DNA of 64,000 bases from the NCBI RefSeq assembly GCF_014171475.1, contig NZ_CP048817.1, positions 372,001 through 436,000 of the forward strand, in the 5' to 3' direction. The notes under the pieces were generated by a model, which was given only the letters and a program-made list of their open reading frames with translations, made no database searches and was not told where the DNA came from. The position numbers and the translations under genes were made by a program. Each line of letters starts with the position of its first letter. Within the stretch, counting starts at the first letter, position 1. Positions 44,448-53,269 of the stretch are shown piece after piece. The DNA comes from Sphingomonas sp. So64.6b. Its GTDB lineage: Bacteria; Pseudomonadota; Alphaproteobacteria; Sphingomonadales; Sphingomonadaceae.

Positions 44448-45632
44448 CTAACTCATGTTCAGATGTTCGCGGCTGCCGGACACCAACAGGTAGAAGATGA
44501 GGAAGGCCCAAAACGACAGCAGGGCTGCCGTCGCGATGTAACGCAGCCTGCGCGGTTCCTGGGCCTCGTCGGACAGGCTGGGACGGGCGATAAGCTCGAT
44601 AAAGACCTGCTGGCGATCGGCTTCGGAACGCGCCGCATCGAATTGTTTCTGCGCTGCTTCATAGGCCTTTTCGGCCAGTTCGCGCTCGACCAGCAGCTGC
44701 TCATAGCCGCCGACTTTCCCGGACAGCGAATTCCGATCCCCTGTCAACTGGTTCTGCTGAGCCGCTACCTGGGTTGAAATGCCGGCGATGCGCTGGCGCA
44801 ACGCGGGAATGGCCGGATTGTTCGGGGCGCGCGAAAGCATCGCCTGAAGGGTAACCTGAAGTTGCGCGAGTTCCTGCTGAAGCGTGGAACTTCGATCGAC
44901 CGTCGCGCCAGCGGTCTCCTGAGGATCAATCGTCGCTGTTCTGTCACGATACCGGGTGAGCTCGCCAGTGGCCGTGGCCATCCGTTGAGCAGCGTCGTTC
45001 AGAGCGCGCTCGGAGTCGGCGAGACTGTCCCGCCGCGCACGCTTGTTGAGCTCATTTACCCGTTCCTCGCTCAGCGCGACGATTCGGTCGAGGACCGCCT
45101 TGGCGTCCTCCGGGCGATAGGCGCTGACCTTCACTGCCGTGATCCCGCTTTCCAAGTCCTTTTCGACGGCGACCTGACGAATGAAATACCGGAACAACGC
45201 TTCCTGCGTCCCGGTACGTGAGAGGCCGCCAAAACGGCTGAACATGTCGGCGTTGGACGCGGTATAGACCGTCTTGAGGTTGATCTGGCGTTCGATCGTC
45301 CGCATTACATCCCGAGAATGGATATAGTCTGCAATCGCGTAAGCATCGTCGTTGGCGCGCAGGATGCCGAAGTCCTGCAGATAGGCGGCAGCCCCTAGGG
45401 CTGCGGGCTTGTCGGCCGAGCGTACGATGAAGCGTGCTTCGGATATGTATCGGTCCGACGCGAGCAGCCCATAATAGATCACGGCAAGCAGTGTCGGCAC
45501 GACAAAAATGGCGATAAACAGTGCGCGGCCATAATGAGCCGTCAGATAAACACGCGCCACGTCAATCAGCGAACGGCGTTGACCGTCGTTTATGGGATCG
45601 AGCAATTCGAGCCTGGCCTGGGTTTCCCTCAT
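44448..45632 (-). CDS. Capsule export inner-membrane/periplasmic adaptor, KpsE-like (copy 2)
   Basis: 394 residues with the same topology as the protein at 42457: an N-terminal helix (ALFIAIFVVPTLLAVIYYGL), the family motif SDRYISEARFIVRSADKPAA, coiled coil (DSERALNDAAQRMATATGEL, TLQQELAQLQVTLQAML), and C-terminal helix (AALLSFWAFLIFYLLV). The start ATG overlaps the hldD stop (ATGA). It is a distant paralogue of copy 1 and not a recent duplicate. Confidence 0.87.
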   Translation of the reverse strand: MRETQARLELLDPINDGQRRSLIDVARVYLTAHYGRALFIAIFVVPTLLAVIYYGLLASDRYISEARFIVRSADKPAALGAAAYLQDFGILRANDDAYAIADYIHSRDVMRTIERQINLKTVYTASNADMFSRFGGLSRTGTQEALFRYFIRQVAVEKDLESGITAVKVSAYRPEDAKAVLDRIVALSEERVNELNKRARRDSLADSERALNDAAQRMATATGELTRYRDRTATIDPQETAGATVDRSSTLQQELAQLQVTLQAMLSRAPNNPAIPALRQRIAGISTQVAAQQNQLTGDRNSLSGKVGGYEQLLVERELAEKAYEAAQKQFDAARSEADRQQVFIELIARPSLSDEAQEPRRLRYIATAALLSFWAFLIFYLLVSGSREHLNMS

Positions 45633-46600
45633 TCGCTCTCGGCCGCCAGATATGCATAGGTAGCCGCCACGCCGTCATGCAGGCTGGTCGCCGGGACCGG
45701 CGCACCAATTGCGGCGAGTTTCTCCATCCGCGCCTGTGTGAAATACTGGTACCGACCGACTAGGCTGGGCGGCATGTCGATAAATTCGATCGCTGATTGG
45801 CGGCCCACTGCCGCGAACATCGCTTCTCCGGCCTCAACCCATGTCCCGCCGTGCCCGGTGCCGACATTATAGAGGTCTGAGGGGAAATCGTGATCGAGCA
45901 TCCATGCGATGACCGCCACGCAATCCTCTACATAGATGAAATCGCGCATTTGCCCGCCATCGGCATAGTCGGGGCGATCAGATCGAAACAGCTTAAGGCT
46001 TGCGCCGTCGCGCAGTTGTTCGAAATTGGCGGTCATCACCGAACGCATCGGCCCCTTATGCTGTTCGCGCGGACCGTAGACGTTGAAGAATTTCAGGCCG
46101 GCCCAGCGCGGAGGAGCGGGCTCGCCTCGGTGCACGATATCAGACACCATGTGATCGAACGCAAGTTTGCTCCAGCCATATGCATTCAGCGGCCGCAATG
46201 TGCTTAGATAAGCATCGTCCGAACGATCCTCGAAGCCTAGATTGCCGTCGCCATAGGTTGCGGCCGAGGAGGCATAGATGAAGGGAACGCCGCGCCGAGC
46301 ACAGAAATCCCAGAGCATCCGGCTCAACCGAATATTGCTGCGAACGATCAGGTCGACATCGCGCTCAGTCGTCGCGCTGATCGCGCCCATATGGATCACG
46401 CTTGACACAGAATTGCCGTTCTCGGCGAGAAAACTCTCGATCTCCTCGGGAAAGATCAACATATCCAAGCCCGCGTGACGTAGGTTTTTCCATTTGTCAT
46501 CCGTCCCGAACCTGTCGGCCACAGCGATCGGTCGGCGCCCCTGCAGGGCTGCAACGACATTTGCGCCGATAAAGCCTGCGCCACCTGTAATGAGAATCAT
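45629..46600 (-). CDS. hldD: ADP-L-glycero-D-manno-heptose 6-epimerase
   Basis: 323 residues, an extended SDR. Converts ADP-D-glycero- to ADP-L-glycero-D-manno-heptose. The nucleotide-binding ILITGGAGFIGANVVAAL starts the protein; the HldD-specific HMGAISATTERDVD, SSAATYGDGNLGFED, the catalytic YGWSK (NAYGWSKLAFD), and FFNVYGPREQHKGPMRSV follow. Upstream genes hldE and gmhB complete most of the pathway. Confidence 0.95.
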   Translation of the reverse strand: MILITGGAGFIGANVVAALQGRRPIAVADRFGTDDKWKNLRHAGLDMLIFPEEIESFLAENGNSVSSVIHMGAISATTERDVDLIVRSNIRLSRMLWDFCARRGVPFIYASSAATYGDGNLGFEDRSDDAYLSTLRPLNAYGWSKLAFDHMVSDIVHRGEPAPPRWAGLKFFNVYGPREQHKGPMRSVMTANFEQLRDGASLKLFRSDRPDYADGGQMRDFIYVEDCVAVIAWMLDHDFPSDLYNVGTGHGGTWVEAGEAMFAAVGRQSAIEFIDMPPSLVGRYQYFTQARMEKLAAIGAPVPATSLHDGVAATYAYLAAESE

Positions 46601-46660
46601 GATCGATCGTTACCCATATGCATTCTGTATGCGCGAAGTCGGCAGACGTGACGGTTTGCG

Positions 46661-48127
46661 TTACCGCGCAATTTCCAACCCCTGCTGAATGCGCTCAACT
46701 GCTCGCGTCGTGGAAAGACCCGGGACCAGTTCGATCAAATGGACCCGACCACCATCCGCCTTGACCTCGCGCGCGCCCACTACCGCGTCCTCGGTATAAT
46801 CGGCACCCTTGATCAACTCTGTCGGCATCAGCGCCTTGATCAGTTCAAGGGGAGTATCGTCGTCGAAAATCACAACAAGATCGACGGCATCTATCGCGGC
46901 CAGCACTTGGGCACGCGAGGTCTCGGGCTGGATGGGGCGGTTCGGGCCTTTGAGCCGGGCCACCGACTTGTCGCTGTTGAGACCAACCACGAGATGATCA
47001 CACCGGGCCCGCGCTTGGCGTAGGATTTCAATGTGACCAGCATGGACGATATCAAAACAGCCATTCGTGAAACCGACCCGCAAGCCCTCGTCCTTCCAGT
47101 GTGCGACCAGCCGTGCAGCGTCATCAATACCGCAAACGGCGCCTATCCTGGGTTCGTCGACCGCAGCAACCGCCCGGGAAAGCTCGGCGCGACTAAGCGT
47201 GGCGGTGCCCAACTTGCGCACGACCGCGCCAGCGCCCGCGTTGGCCAGCATCGCGGCCTCGTCCATGGCGAGACGAGCGGCGATCCCGGCGGAGAATATC
47301 GCCAGCGCGGTATCGCCAGCACCTGACACATCGTACACTTCGGTCGCTGTGGCGTGAAAATGCTGCATCTCCATGCCTGGTCGAAACAGGGCCATTCCGT
47401 CCTCGGACAGGGTCAGCAAGATCGAAGATCCCGTCGTCGCCATTGCATGCTCCGCAGCGACGCGGCTGATGGAAAGATTCGAACAGGGCGTCCCGATAAA
47501 GGCAGCGAGTTCACTTCGGTTCGGCTTGATTGCGGTCGCGCCAGCATAGGCCGTCAAATCTCGTCGCTTGGGATCGACGACGACCGGAATGTCCAACCGG
47601 CGGCAGTGTTCGATTACATGTCGGAGAACTCGGTCGCTGAGCATTCCTTTCGCGTAATCCGAAATCGCGACGGCGTTGTACTTCGCTATTGCAGCGTCAA
47701 ACCGGGCAATGATCTGCGTCTCGATCTCAGTACCGAGCGGGGACGCATCCTCTTCGTCGCAGCGCAGCAACTGCTGGCTGCCGCTGACAAGGCGTGTCTT
47801 GAGCGTTGTCACGCGGCTTGGTGCGACGATGAGCAGTGTCGGGTCCACGCCGATCGACGACAGCATCCGCTGGCACTGGAGGCCCGATTTATCGTCGCCG
47901 ACGACGGCGATAAGCCCACAGAAGCATTCCAGAGCCGCAAGGTTCGCGAGTACGTTACCAGCACCGCCGAGCATCGCATGCTCGCTCGACACATGCATGA
48001 CTGGCACTGGCGCCTCAGGCGAGATCCTGGTTACCGAGCCATATCGAAACATGTCGAGCATGATGTCGCCGATGACAAGCACACGTGCTCCGGCAAACGC
48101 CAGTCTTTCCGGGAGATAGATTGACAC
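46661..48127 (-). CDS. hldE: Bifunctional heptose-7-phosphate kinase / heptose-1-phosphate adenylyltransferase
   Basis: 488 residues. N-terminal PfkB-type kinase (about 10-310: VLVIGDIMLDMFRYGSVTRI, SPEAPVPVMHV, and the catalytic GAGDTALAIFSAGIA). C-terminal cytidylyltransferase-fold domain (about 340-488: GFTNGCFDIVHAGHIEILRQ with the HxGH motif, VGLNSDKSVARLKGPNRPI, ALMPTELIKGADY). Adds phosphate at O-1 and later AMP, the two activating steps of ADP-heptose synthesis. Confidence 0.95.
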   Translation of the reverse strand: MSIYLPERLAFAGARVLVIGDIMLDMFRYGSVTRISPEAPVPVMHVSSEHAMLGGAGNVLANLAALECFCGLIAVVGDDKSGLQCQRMLSSIGVDPTLLIVAPSRVTTLKTRLVSGSQQLLRCDEEDASPLGTEIETQIIARFDAAIAKYNAVAISDYAKGMLSDRVLRHVIEHCRRLDIPVVVDPKRRDLTAYAGATAIKPNRSELAAFIGTPCSNLSISRVAAEHAMATTGSSILLTLSEDGMALFRPGMEMQHFHATATEVYDVSGAGDTALAIFSAGIAARLAMDEAAMLANAGAGAVVRKLGTATLSRAELSRAVAAVDEPRIGAVCGIDDAARLVAHWKDEGLRVGFTNGCFDIVHAGHIEILRQARARCDHLVVGLNSDKSVARLKGPNRPIQPETSRAQVLAAIDAVDLVVIFDDDTPLELIKALMPTELIKGADYTEDAVVGAREVKADGGRVHLIELVPGLSTTRAVERIQQGLEIAR

Positions 48128-48196
48128 CTTAGCCCTCGCCGATTTCGACGGGGCAACGGCAGCCGGCCTGTAAGCCGCACCACATCGAATCCCTGC

Positions 48197-49450
48197 TCAC
48201 CATGGGAGCCCACTGAAATGCGGGTGGCCCTGGCGGTGCCGCAGCAGCTCGGTGAAAGCAAAGAAGAGGTGATAGAGTGTCGAGGCCGGTACATGATCCG
48301 ACATTGGCTGGTAACTGCCGCTTTCTACGGAATCGATCCAAAATCCAGTCTCCAGTTCGGCAGCGGGGCCGCTCGCCTGAGCTTCCAAGAAATAGCGCGA
48401 GATGCGCGCGAGATTTTCCTCGACTGCGACATCGTTGAAGCCCTGGCCGCTGCCATGAAGCTCCCGCATTGCAATCTGCGCCTTGAGGAACTCCGTGTTT
48501 GGCCAAACGCGCAGATCTGAAGCAATGGAATTGCCTCTCGGACAAACGGCCGACAGCACTAGTCCCGTCACCGGGTCATGACCGTGGCGCAAGGCAAAAT
48601 CAAACAGGCGATCGGCGATGGCGAAGGCGCGCGGCTTATCCATAAGAGCGCCATAACGGTGCAACAACCATACCCACTCATAATGGTGTCCGGGCTCGAC
48701 CCGGATCAGGCCGCGTCGCGCAAGCGGTCGCCAGTCGTCATCAAAAAACTCGCTTAGCGTGCCGGTCGCGGAGTCGATCATGGCATTTTCGGCAAGTTCA
48801 AAAAGCTCGTCGGCCAGATCTTGAAAAACCGGCCGCCCAGAAAACGCGGCAAGGAAAATCGCCGCCTCGAAGAGGTGCATATGCGGGTTTTGCTGGTGCG
48901 GCCCGGTATCGTGCGCGCGCGCGACAAAACCCCTCCCCGATGGGCTTGCCAGCTTTTTCCTGACATTTGCGACCGAGTGCTCCGCCAGCAACAGCGCGTC
49001 CTCATCCCCCGAAAGCCGGTACCACCATGCTATCGCAAAGAGCCCGAAGGCGATGTCATACAGATCCGCTGTGGGATCAAGCACAGTCCCGTCGGGAGCG
49101 ATGAGGCAATGAAACTGCCCGTTGTCCACGCCCCTTTCGATGAGGGCGCGGGCGGCGCGCGGAGCACCTGCGGCGGCGGCAGAATTGCCCCCGATCGCGG
49201 CGTGACTGAGCACGTAGGTCTGCCGGGCCATAACGCGGATGCGTCTGAAGCCGGGCTCGATCGGGCGGCCGCTCCAGTCGAAGCGCTCCACGACCGGGAC
49301 ATGCGTCGAGGGAGCGGCTGCGTGTAGCAAACGGTCATAGTCTAGGACGCCAAGCCAAGTACGTGGTTCAAAGCGCATGTCGGATTCGACGCGGTGCAGG
49401 TTATCAGCGTACATCTGCTCATTCACTTCTATTTTGGACCGGAGCGACAC
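48197..49450 (-). CDS. AGE family (N-acylglucosamine 2-epimerase / mannose isomerase-like) sugar isomerase
   Basis: 417 residues in the (alpha/alpha)6-barrel family of N-acylglucosamine 2-epimerase and D-mannose isomerase. HLFEAAIFLAAFSGRPVFQD and RVEPGHHYEWVWLLHRYG contain the conserved active-site histidines; LRVWPNTEFLKAQIAMREL follows. It sits between gmhB and hldE in the heptose run. No gmhA (sedoheptulose-7-phosphate isomerase) is seen, so this enzyme might supply or modify a sugar for the same pathway, but AGE enzymes usually act on unphosphorylated sugars. Function inferred. Confidence 0.78.
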   Translation of the reverse strand: MSLRSKIEVNEQMYADNLHRVESDMRFEPRTWLGVLDYDRLLHAAAPSTHVPVVERFDWSGRPIEPGFRRIRVMARQTYVLSHAAIGGNSAAAAGAPRAARALIERGVDNGQFHCLIAPDGTVLDPTADLYDIAFGLFAIAWWYRLSGDEDALLLAEHSVANVRKKLASPSGRGFVARAHDTGPHQQNPHMHLFEAAIFLAAFSGRPVFQDLADELFELAENAMIDSATGTLSEFFDDDWRPLARRGLIRVEPGHHYEWVWLLHRYGALMDKPRAFAIADRLFDFALRHGHDPVTGLVLSAVCPRGNSIASDLRVWPNTEFLKAQIAMRELHGSGQGFNDVAVEENLARISRYFLEAQASGPAAELETGFWIDSVESGSYQPMSDHVPASTLYHLFFAFTELLRHRQGHPHFSGLPW

Positions 49451-49534
49451 TGAAAAGCGTTGTCGGTTCGCCCGATAGTGCGTGAGACAGTGCTCGCTTC
49501 ATAATCGAGCGGCGCGGCGCAAACTTGCGTCGCG

Positions 49535-50176
49535 TCATCGCGCAAACTCAGCAGGGCCGATGTCGGCAATGCTCCCGACGAAACGAAACTGCGGCCACGG
49601 TTCAATCTGATTGCGAGAAGTCGCCCATTCCTCGACGGCATTGCGTTCGCCAGCACCGTGTCCGGTCAAGACATGGACAGCGAAGCCAGCGCCAGCCTCT
49701 GCGCCGGCCATCACATCACTCAGGCTGTCACCGACCATTACCGAGCCTGGCAGGTCGAGCTGCAACTCCTTTGCCGCAGACATGAGCATGCCGCCTTTTG
49801 GTTTGCGCCACGAGCAATAGTCGCCAAAGTCTCCTTGACCCTCGGGATGAAACGGACAGGCATAGCTGGCGTCGACAAGCCCCGGGCCAAGTTGCTCGAT
49901 GATCCGAGCCTCGACTGCTAGATACTGTTCAGCGCTGATCAGCCCGCGCGCCACGCCGGACTGATTGGTTACGACGACGATCGCGAAGCCGGCCGCGCGA
50001 AATGCGCGTATTGTCTCGACGGCACCATCGATAAGGGAGACCGCGCCCGGATCGGAAAGATAGGGAATATTCTCGATCATAGTTCCGTCGCGATCGAGGA
50101 ATAACGCGCGTGCGTTTGGAGCGGGACGTGTCGCGATCCTGGTCCAAGGCGCCGATCGATCTTCGGGGACAGTCAC
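49535..50176 (-). CDS. gmhB: D-glycero-manno-heptose-1,7-bisphosphate 7-phosphatase (HAD)
   Basis: 213 residues beginning at the GTG of a GTGA overlap (50176-50173) with the upstream glycosyltransferase gene. HAD motif I is ALFLDRDGTMIE, motif II VVTNQSGVARGLIS, motif III lies in CSWRKPKGGML and motif IV in VMVGDSLSDVMAG. The zinc loop CPFHPEGQGDFGDYCSWRKP holds Cys, His and Cys but the fourth ligand is Trp (SWRKP where CxCRKP is usual). The product should dephosphorylate heptose-1,7-bisphosphate before adenylylation by HldE. Confidence 0.9.
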   Translation of the reverse strand: MTVPEDRSAPWTRIATRPAPNARALFLDRDGTMIENIPYLSDPGAVSLIDGAVETIRAFRAAGFAIVVVTNQSGVARGLISAEQYLAVEARIIEQLGPGLVDASYACPFHPEGQGDFGDYCSWRKPKGGMLMSAAKELQLDLPGSVMVGDSLSDVMAGAEAGAGFAVHVLTGHGAGERNAVEEWATSRNQIEPWPQFRFVGSIADIGPAEFAR

Positions 50177-51987
50177 CGGTTCGTTCCGATCGCGGCTTTT
50201 ACCGCATCGACGACCTCGGCGGTAGTGATTGCGGCAAGGCAGGGGCTGAGGGACCGCTGGCCTGTAACCTGGCAAGGCATGTCTTCGTTGCGCCAACACG
50301 GCACGCATCCAAAGCTTTGGGGCTTCCACAGGATTGTCACCTTGGGGTGATGTCGAGTGAAGGTCCGGGCATCGGTCGGACCGAAAAGGGCGATCGTCGG
50401 AATGTCGTGTGCTGCGGCGGCGTGCAGGAACGCGCTGTCGACGCAGACCATCACCTTGACCCGCGAAACCAATGCGAGCGAATTTGCCAGCGCAACACCG
50501 GCGGTCGTCGCGATGCCCGGCCCCTGTGGTAACCCGTTTGCCACATGGTGAAAAATCACGATATCATATTGATCCGACAGGGCAGCGATGATCGCGGCAA
50601 TGCCCGGATGGTCCTTATAACTGTCACGCGAAAAGGGCTGCACGCCTATGATCGGGCGCGCTCCAAGGCCCTCTCGGGTGAGAAATGCATCGCAAAAGCC
50701 TTGCTCATCCGGGCTCAGGAACTGGTTGATATGCCAGCCCTGCGTCTGCAAGTCAGAAAGCCGCACACCCATGGCTCTTGCAAATATCTCCACCCGGCCT
50801 CGCTTGACGAATGGCCGTGTCCGGCTTTCATAGCGCCCGGCAGGGCAAAGGCTGAGATTTGCAAACTGACGATAGGTCGAAATGTCTAGGGCAGGGCCGT
50901 CGATATCGATAAGTCGAATGAGGGGATTATGGGCAAAAACCGGGAAAAATTTCCGGGGAATCGCAAAGTCGATTGATTTCCCTTGCTTTCGGGCAAGGGC
51001 CTCCAGCCCTGGCACCATCATCAAAAGATCGCCAATTCCACCCATGCCGCGTGTGACGAGCGCATCTCCGGACCGGTTCATCCGAAGCGAAAATGGAGCG
51101 CTGTGGCGTGCCGATCGTCGCAATGAAAAATAGGTAGCTGCCATCAGCCCGGCATAAATCCACTTCATGACAAACACGGTCATGTTGCGGCCGACGCCGA
51201 TATGTCCGCGTGTTGCGCGCAAATATGCCTTTGACGCCCAGCGGATGACCGCAGATCGCAAGATAACGATCCTGCCGTGCTGCTCGTGGTTGACGTACGG
51301 CGCCATTCTAAGCGCGATCGAGATTGCCGATGGCGCCTTTGGCTGCGCCAGCAGCCAAGCGCCGAAAGCGATAAATGAAACTGGGACGGTGTTTAGCGTG
51401 CCCTGGCGTAAATGAGCTTGCGCAAAAAGGTCGGTCAGATCGGTGCAATGCCCCATACTGTTCTCGACAGCGTAGGGCCGCATCACAAGGTGGGACACTA
51501 GATCAATTACTTGCTGCGTCCTGCCCATGAACAGCAGGACCTTGCCGTGCAGCACGAGTACGGCAGTCGCTTCACTCGGAAAAATGGCACGGCAGAACTC
51601 GTGAAACGCGCCGATCAGCTCCTCGAAACGCTCCGTGACGTTTGGGTCGCGCGTCCGGAATTGAGGCATGCATTGGGTGAAAAAACCGTCGAGCGATGTC
51701 GTGATGCGGGCACAATCGCTCGGCCGGATGACCGGATAGCCTGAAACCGTTGATCCCTGACGGCGCAGGTTTTCGAAAAGTCGCTCGATTCTACGGAATT
51801 CCGAGAACGCGTTTTCGTCCAGAAATTCGGCAAAGAAACGCGAGAGCATATCGGCATCCGTGCCGGAGCCGGGCTGGCCGATCCTTATGTCCATTATCGA
51901 TCTCTGATCGGACGAACGATATTGTGACAACATGGCCGCACCCGCGCGCGACAGCTTGATCCCGGTTCGTTTTCGCACATCGGCCAA
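50173..51987 (-). CDS. Glycosyltransferase family 9 (heptosyltransferase-like) with long N-terminal domain
   Basis: 604 residues, or 573 if the ATG at 51894 is used. The C-terminal ~290 residues are GT9/heptosyltransferase-like: RGMGGIGDLLMMVPGLEALA (acceptor/ADP-heptose half) and CVDSAFLHAAAAHDIPTIAL, then FGPTDARTFTRHHP. A four-cysteine cluster (GCVPCWRNEDMPCQVTGQRS, then PC) ends the protein, as in GT9 proteins with a metal or disulphide finger. The N-terminal ~300 residues (FFAEFLDENAFSEFRRIERL, MGRTQQVIDLVSHLVMR) have no family I recognise. Coupled to gmhB and the heptose genes, so ADP-heptose is the likely donor. Confidence 0.85.
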   Translation of the reverse strand: MADVRKRTGIKLSRAGAAMLSQYRSSDQRSIMDIRIGQPGSGTDADMLSRFFAEFLDENAFSEFRRIERLFENLRRQGSTVSGYPVIRPSDCARITTSLDGFFTQCMPQFRTRDPNVTERFEELIGAFHEFCRAIFPSEATAVLVLHGKVLLFMGRTQQVIDLVSHLVMRPYAVENSMGHCTDLTDLFAQAHLRQGTLNTVPVSFIAFGAWLLAQPKAPSAISIALRMAPYVNHEQHGRIVILRSAVIRWASKAYLRATRGHIGVGRNMTVFVMKWIYAGLMAATYFSLRRSARHSAPFSLRMNRSGDALVTRGMGGIGDLLMMVPGLEALARKQGKSIDFAIPRKFFPVFAHNPLIRLIDIDGPALDISTYRQFANLSLCPAGRYESRTRPFVKRGRVEIFARAMGVRLSDLQTQGWHINQFLSPDEQGFCDAFLTREGLGARPIIGVQPFSRDSYKDHPGIAAIIAALSDQYDIVIFHHVANGLPQGPGIATTAGVALANSLALVSRVKVMVCVDSAFLHAAAAHDIPTIALFGPTDARTFTRHHPKVTILWKPQSFGCVPCWRNEDMPCQVTGQRSLSPCLAAITTAEVVDAVKAAIGTNR

Positions 51988-51997
51988 GACCGGGCCA

Positions 51998-53269
51998 TTA
52001 GAGATTCGCCCCGTCTACCGCGATTGGGTCGGCCCCTCGCGGCCCAGCGACGTCACGGTCGGCCGCAAAAAGACCAGCTTCCACCGCGTCACCATGATCC
52101 GGGTTATCCTGACGCGCTAATCCCTCGAGCCAAGTCTCTACTCGGTCGAAATGATCCTTCCAGCTAGGCGCCTTATAATCGCGCAGCAGGCGAAGTTGCC
52201 GGCCGCGATCCGGGCCGTTCTCCAGAAATGACAAGATGGCTTGTTCCCAAGAGATCGCGTCAAGTGGATCGAGTAGTTTTGGAATGCCTTCTCCGATCTC
52301 GCGGAAAGAAGGCAAATCGCTTGCAATGACCGGTGTGCCGACCTGAAGGGCCTCAACCAGCGGCAGCCCGAACCCCTCCGCAAAGGACGGCATAAGCAAC
52401 GCACGCGCCGACCCCATCCAGTGACCGAGTTCCTCATCCGGGCAATGGGACAAGGTTGTTACATGATCCCGTATGGTCGCGCACCGCTCAAGCATGCCCT
52501 CCACATGAGTTGCCTGGGCACCTTTCTGGCCGACGATGATGAGCTTGGGCGCTGCGGCGCCGAGGCGCTCGACCAGCCTGCGCCAGACTTGAAGCAGCAG
52601 GAAGTGGTTCTTGCGCGCCTCGATGGTTCCGACGCAGATAAAATGCGGGTGAGCCTTTAACGGTATAGCGGAAGGCTTCTCGAATTGCGCACCCGCAAGC
52701 CATGCGCCGATGACCGGTGGCATGCGCACGCTTTCCCGTGTCGCGAACTGTTCGAGCTCCAGGCTTGATGCCTCAGAATTGGTGACAATGCCAGAGGCAT
52801 GGCCAAGGGCATTCATGACGCGTCCGCGATGTCGCACGACAGAATTCGGATTGCAAAACTCCGAATGCGTTAGCGGAATGAGGTCGTGGACGAAATATAT
52901 CGCACGCAACCCGCATGCTTCAACCCAGCGGACGAGCCGGCCAAGATCGATGTCGGTGTGGCCAACGTTAAGGTAAAACGCTCCCCGGCAATCCATAACG
53001 CTCTGGGCTCGAGCCAACGCCATTGGCGCGAAGCGGATAAGTCTGCCTCTGAAATCTTCGTCGCTTTCGATGAGAAGGTCGAACAGTTGCTCGGAATGCC
53101 TGACCGAAAGGACGCGGGGAATCCCGCGATACTGGACAACCGCCTGAGATCGTTCTCTAAAATTCTCGAGATACGCATAACACACTCGGTCGATACCGGT
53201 CGCAAGTCTGTGCGACCAGCTTCGCCAGACCAAGCGGCTTACATCAAGCGCAAATTCGCGTTTCAGCAT
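51998..53269 (-). CDS. Glycosyltransferase family 4 (GT-B fold)
   Basis: 423 residues. An N-terminal half typical of the family (LATGIDRVCYAYLENFRERS, VRAIYFVHDLIPLTHSEF-like stretch) is followed by the donor half HFICVGTIEARKNHFLLLQV, LSHCPDEELGHWMGSARALL and MPSFAEGFGLPLVEALQVGT, containing the E(x7)E motif. It is the first gene of the capsule/heptose cluster on the minus strand, so its promoter should lie in 53270-53450. The sugar it transfers is not known. Confidence 0.9.
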   Translation of the reverse strand: MLKREFALDVSRLVWRSWSHRLATGIDRVCYAYLENFRERSQAVVQYRGIPRVLSVRHSEQLFDLLIESDEDFRGRLIRFAPMALARAQSVMDCRGAFYLNVGHTDIDLGRLVRWVEACGLRAIYFVHDLIPLTHSEFCNPNSVVRHRGRVMNALGHASGIVTNSEASSLELEQFATRESVRMPPVIGAWLAGAQFEKPSAIPLKAHPHFICVGTIEARKNHFLLLQVWRRLVERLGAAAPKLIIVGQKGAQATHVEGMLERCATIRDHVTTLSHCPDEELGHWMGSARALLMPSFAEGFGLPLVEALQVGTPVIASDLPSFREIGEGIPKLLDPLDAISWEQAILSFLENGPDRGRQLRLLRDYKAPSWKDHFDRVETWLEGLARQDNPDHGDAVEAGLFAADRDVAGPRGADPIAVDGANL

